Source of the DNA: Microcaldota archaeon
Lineage (GTDB): Archaea; Micrarchaeota; Micrarchaeia; Norongarragalinales; UBA97
Reading direction: 5' to 3'
Length of the DNA stretch: 8,632 nucleotides
Assembly: GCA_016217775.1 (NCBI GenBank)
Contig: JACRGG010000112.1
Span: forward strand, 1-8,632
This document shows positions 5,797 to 8,632 of the stretch, one piece after another (the first letter of the stretch is position 1; every line of letters starts with the position of its first letter). The position numbers were made by a program, and so were the translations under genes. The notes under the pieces were generated by a model. It had not been told where the DNA came from, ran no database searches, and saw nothing but the letters and a program-made list of their open reading frames with translations.

Positions 5797-7913
5797 ACCG
5801 TGACTTCCTCCCCGCACTTGGGGCAAGTGTACACGAACGAATCGCCTTCGCTTTTAATGCTCGGCGAGCAGTTGACGCACATTCCAGTAGTGCAGTACGG
5901 GCAGTAGACTACTTTTGGAGTCGCGGACTGGCAAGTCGGGCACTTTGACTCCGCGGGCTTGATTGGCTGCGCGCCGCTTATTGAATCAAGCTCTTTGAAC
6001 AAACTGCTTGAGCCCCCAGCACTGCCCGCGCTTGAAGCGACTTGATTTAATTGCCCGAACAAGTCCTTCTCCCCCCCTCCGCCACTAGTTGATTGGTTGG
6101 GCGATTGAGCGCCTTGAGCTGGTTTTGCGCCCCCCGCCTTCGAGTCCTGTTTTGGCGTGGAGAACAAGTCGTTGACTCCGACTTGCGAAACACCCGCTTG
6201 CGCGGAATCACCGGGCTTTGGCTGCGATTGCTTTAGCTGCTTGGATTGCGCGTCCGCGGTTTTCTGCAGTTGCTTCTCGGCTTTCTGCTGCTCTTTCACC
6301 TGCGAATAGACTTCGGCGAACGCTTCCTCGCTCTCGTCGGGCTTTTTCTGCGGCGCGGCGGCCTGATTCCTCAAGTACATCCTGCGGGAAGATTGCGGTT
6401 GAGGCGCATTATCCCGATTTTGTTTTTGCGGAACCGGCAAATCGTTTGCGTTGCCTGCTTTACCCCCGTTCTCCGCCTCCAGCCCGAGGTCCTTGATTAT
6501 TTCCTGCGACTCCTCTTCCTCGGAAACAAACGCCTGCGGCCTTATTTCCTCGACTTTAGGTTCCAAAACGCTTAATTGCGCCGGCTGCCTTAACGCGGGC
6601 TTTGCCGCAACCGGGATTGAAGCCGCGGAATCGCCCGGGTGTTTAAGCGCGTCTACGTATTCAACTGCCGGCCTTGGAGAAGGCGGGGTTGGAACGACCA
6701 GTTCTTTTTCTACAACCGGAATTGGCGCGGGGGAATGGGTTTTTTCAATCGCCGGCTGCTCAATTGCCGGCCGCAATTGCGTTTGTTTTTGCGAAACTTG
6801 CTTCTCGACCAACGCGAGTTTTTTCTCAAGCGATTCCAGCAATTCCTTGGTCTTGTCGGACTGCTCGCGCAAATTCCGCGACTTTTCCTCAAGCTCCTCC
6901 TCAAGCAGCCTTTCCTCCTCTGCCTGCTCGAGCATCTGCTTTTGCTCGTACCGCCTCTCGTCGAGCTCTTCTTTGCGCAACGAGATTTCCTTGTTCACGC
7001 GCGAGAGCTTGTCCTCTAGCTTGAACAACTCCTGTTCGGCCGCCAGTATGTCGCCTTGAATTCCCCCGCGATTTTGCTCCTTGTTGCCGCCTGCAATTGG
7101 GGGAAGAGGCGGCTGTAGCGTGATTTGCTTTATTGAACGAAGCTTCTCCAGCCTGTCCGAGTCTTCTTTAGCATACGCAGGCTGTTCCCGTTTTTGAACA
7201 ATAATCGAAGGCTTTGCCGGCTCAACGCTTTTTTGTACTGCTATTTTTGTTGGCTCGGCCCGCTTTTGGCCGGGGGAAGGCAGTTTGGGCAATTCAGTGT
7301 AATGCGAAGGCTGTGGGTCGAACGCAACCGGCTCTTCCCTCCTTCTTTCAAGCGATGCGAAGGGTTTTCCAAACAATCGTTCGGCAATGGTTTTGTCAAC
7401 GTCCTTGCCTTTCGAGGGGCTTTGTGCAGGGGATTTAGGCGCGGGCTTTGGCTTCTCGATTGACTGCCCGCCAAGTAATTCTTTCCTAAACTCCTGCTTT
7501 TTCTCCTCGCTTGAAGCGGCGACCCACGGAGGGGCGTCGGACTGCCTTGGCCGGCTTGATTCAACTGTTTTTGGCCGTCCAAGCACTGGCGGCTGCGCTG
7601 GCGCGGGGGGTTGAGGCGGCTGTTTTTGCGGCTGATTGCCCTGCTCGCCACGCATCCACGGGGGCTTGCCGCCGGATTGCGGAATTAACTGCATAACCTC
7701 TTGTTTTTGGGGTGCAAAAAAATCGGATACCTTGTTTTGCCGCGAATCAGCTTGCGGATTGGATGCGCTTGCTTGAGGCGTCGGGCGGGGCGGCAAGGGG
7801 GAAGAAGGAATTACAGGCTGGCCGCCGCGCTGTTCTTGAGGCGGGCGCAAGTACAGCCTGTGCTCTTGTTTCTTCGCGTAAGGCGGGGTCGGCGCGGGAG
7901 GCAAGTCGTCCAT
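5781..7913 (-). CDS. Pro/Gln-rich coiled-coil protein with C-terminal eight-cysteine zinc-binding domain
   Basis: I do not recognise this 710-residue family. Residues 1-285 are low complexity, rich in Pro, Gln, Lys, Ala and Ser, and probably disordered. Residues about 288-382 are a highly charged Glu/Lys/Leu helix typical of a coiled coil. Residues 383-655 are again mostly disordered, with a short helix at about 527-563. The C-terminus (658-700) holds all eight cysteines as four CxxC pairs (658/661, 671/674, 679/682, 697/700), enough for two zinc ions. The only two tryptophans, W86 and W130, both lie in PPW motifs. Short motifs recur: RLYLR/RMYLR, VSDFF/VNDLF and LFxxL. No signal peptide, membrane segment or enzyme motif is seen. 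The start is an ATG three bases past the upstream gene's stop; a weak GGTG is 11 bases before it. A cytosolic scaffold or adaptor working with its neighbour is an inference. Confidence 0.85.
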   Translation of the reverse strand: MDDLPPAPTPPYAKKQEHRLYLRPPQEQRGGQPVIPSSPLPPRPTPQASASNPQADSRQNKVSDFFAPQKQEVMQLIPQSGGKPPWMRGEQGNQPQKQPPQPPAPAQPPVLGRPKTVESSRPRQSDAPPWVAASSEEKKQEFRKELLGGQSIEKPKPAPKSPAQSPSKGKDVDKTIAERLFGKPFASLERRREEPVAFDPQPSHYTELPKLPSPGQKRAEPTKIAVQKSVEPAKPSIIVQKREQPAYAKEDSDRLEKLRSIKQITLQPPLPPIAGGNKEQNRGGIQGDILAAEQELFKLEDKLSRVNKEISLRKEELDERRYEQKQMLEQAEEERLLEEELEEKSRNLREQSDKTKELLESLEKKLALVEKQVSQKQTQLRPAIEQPAIEKTHSPAPIPVVEKELVVPTPPSPRPAVEYVDALKHPGDSAASIPVAAKPALRQPAQLSVLEPKVEEIRPQAFVSEEEESQEIIKDLGLEAENGGKAGNANDLPVPQKQNRDNAPQPQSSRRMYLRNQAAAPQKKPDESEEAFAEVYSQVKEQQKAEKQLQKTADAQSKQLKQSQPKPGDSAQAGVSQVGVNDLFSTPKQDSKAGGAKPAQGAQSPNQSTSGGGGEKDLFGQLNQVASSAGSAGGSSSLFKELDSISGAQPIKPAESKCPTCQSATPKVVYCPYCTTGMCVNCSPSIKSEGDSFVYTCPKCGEEVTVKKAN
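7170..7244 (-). repeat. degenerate tandem 13-residue repeat in the zinc-ribbon protein
   Basis: Residues 224-233 (IAVQKSVEPA) and 237-246 (IIVQKREQPA) align without gaps at a 13-residue period, sharing I, V, Q, K, P and A positions. It is one of several short duplications in the disordered N-terminal arm. Confidence 0.5.
7491..7538 (-). other. shared APPWV...KKQE module, copy in the zinc-ribbon protein
   Basis: Residues 126-141 read DAPPWV, six variable residues, then KKQE. The same arrangement occurs in the neighbouring membrane protein. The 18 bases coding for xAPPWV match the other copy at 15 positions. A shorter relative, GGKPPWM, is coded at 7653-7670. These look like conserved linear motifs in otherwise unstructured sequence. 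Confidence 0.65.
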
Positions 7914-7916
7914 AAA

Positions 7917-8632
7917 TCAATTCACACCATTGCTACTGCTTTCTTCCTCTAATTCCTTTTGTTCAACCAACTTGATTTGCTTTTCCTTATTGCTTGAAGC
8001 CGATGGCGCGGTTTCTTTAGTTGAAAGCGGTTGCGCGCTTGGCTGCCGCTCCTTGCCGCGCAGCTGGGCGTTGGCCGGACTTGGCTCTTGCGTCTTTCCC
8101 GAATCATTTTCAATAAGGGGCTGCTCGATTCCCTCGCCGCCCGCGTTTTGCGCAATCGAGTCGATTATCGCCTTGCCGCCTGAAAACTTTGCTGGAGGCA
8201 GCAGTTTCCCCTCCTGTTTTTTGGCCAGCTCGTCGCGAACAACCCACGGAGGAGCGCCGCCTGAAAGAGCCTTGCGCGCGAGAGCTTGCTTTTGCTCCTC
8301 TGATTCTTTTTGCGCAATCAGCTCTATTTGCTTCTTAATGTCGTCAACCGCGGAGGCTGAAACAACTTGCCTTTGCCCAAGCACAAGCGGTTTTTTCAAG
8401 ATAATCGAGTAGGCATTCGTTGACAAAATTACGGCGGCGGCGAGGACTAAAAGCCAGATTGGAAAAAAGCCTTTAGCGCGCAGCGCGTTCTCAAAGCCGA
8501 ATGCGATGGCGTCGAGAACTAGCGCGAGCAAGACCAGCGCGATGCCGGCAATCGTGGAGTAGCCGAGGCGCTCTTCCTTCTCGAACTGGGAAAAGGAGGG
8601 AATGCTAAAGGAGAGCGCCAAATAGCCGAACG
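7917..8632 (-). CDS. membrane-anchored hypothetical protein with PPW motif and charged tail (5' end outside window)
   Basis: I do not recognise this protein. The frame is open to the right edge, and there is no ATG anywhere in it. The TTG at 8619-8621 is preceded in frame by codons for Phe-Gly-Tyr, so it may be an internal leucine and the gene is probably cut by the window. Counting from that TTG, two hydrophobic helices lie at about 22-43 and 52-73. A long polar tail (75-234), rich in Gln, Glu, Lys, Ser and Ala, follows. The tail has GAPPWV (122-127) followed by KKQE (134-137), matching the downstream protein. Two similar helical segments, KQIELIAQKESEEQ (97-110) and KQIKLVEQKELEEE (214-227), flank the rest of the tail. 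Charges next to the helices suggest both ends are cytosolic. The stop is three bases before the zinc-ribbon gene, so co-transcription and joint function are likely. Confidence 0.75.
   Translation of the reverse strand, partial: FGYLALSFSIPSFSQFEKEERLGYSTIAGIALVLLALVLDAIAFGFENALRAKGFFPIWLLVLAAAVILSTNAYSIILKKPLVLGQRQVVSASAVDDIKKQIELIAQKESEEQKQALARKALSGGAPPWVVRDELAKKQEGKLLPPAKFSGGKAIIDSIAQNAGGEGIEQPLIENDSGKTQEPSPANAQLRGKERQPSAQPLSTKETAPSASSNKEKQIKLVEQKELEEESSSNGVN
8211..8258 (-). other. shared APPWV...KKQE module, copy in the membrane protein
   Basis: Residues 122-137 (counted from the TTG at 8621) read GAPPWV, six variable residues, then KKQE, the same spacing as in the adjacent zinc-ribbon protein. 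The tryptophan is the only one in the soluble tail. Confidence 0.65.

Noticed and set aside
6451..7059. 202-residue Ser-rich plus-strand frame
   Set aside because: It is antisense to the coiled coil of the zinc-ribbon protein; the Ser richness is the complement of Glu/Lys/Gln codons.
5781..8632. Anti-phage, toxin-antitoxin or mobile-element interpretation of the two-gene cassette
   Set aside because: No nuclease, NTPase, transposase or toxin motif is visible, and there are no inverted repeats, att-like repeats or integrase genes at the edges.
1..8632. CRISPR array, tRNA or rRNA
   Set aside because: No regularly spaced repeats and no cloverleaf or rRNA-like stretches were seen; nearly all sequence is accounted for by protein genes.

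Overview
The window looks archaeal. Protein-coding starts at the heads of transcripts lack a Shine-Dalgarno sequence and sit 25-35 bases downstream of AT-rich TATA-like boxes (leaderless style). The one clear ribosome binding site is the archaeal form GGTGA. The gene content (a dolichyl-phosphate-type GT2 enzyme, an AglD/UPF0104-like membrane protein, a PMM/PGM, a nucleotidyltransferase with a beta-helix tail) also fits Archaea. Very tight packing, base composition close to balanced and a large unrecognised Pro/Gln-rich protein would suit a DPANN lineage such as Diapherotrites or Micrarchaeota, but that placement is only a guess.

Layout. Positions 17-1656 hold a divergent pair: a soluble DPM1/ALG5-type glycosyltransferase (minus) and a flippase-like polytopic membrane protein (plus), separated by 56 bases. 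After a purine-rich spacer comes a small unrecognised basic helical protein (1747-2076, plus). At 2100-4782 a second divergent pair encodes a phosphomannomutase/phosphoglucomutase (minus) and a sugar-1-phosphate nucleotidyltransferase (plus). A Na+/Ca2+ exchanger-family protein (4824-5762, plus) follows the nucleotidyltransferase after 41 bases and is probably co-transcribed with it. From 5781 to the right edge, two tightly coupled minus-strand genes encode a 710-residue disordered/coiled-coil/zinc-ribbon protein and a membrane-anchored protein cut by the window edge. No gene-free stretch reaches 300 bases; the longest gaps are about 90 bases.

How they may work together. The mutase, nucleotidyltransferase, GT2 enzyme and flippase-like protein can be read as one route: sugar-6-P to sugar-1-P to NDP-sugar to polyprenyl-phosphate sugar to a membrane step, as used in archaeal surface glycosylation. 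The sugar identity cannot be read from sequence. The exchanger looks like a passenger in this layout.

The most unusual content is the two-gene cassette at 5781-8632. The two proteins share a 16-residue module (APPWV, then KKQE at the same spacing). The larger protein also repeats several short motifs on either side of a coiled coil and ends in an eight-cysteine zinc-binding domain. I read it as a candidate membrane-tethered scaffold or adaptor system. I do not recognise the family, and its function is unknown.
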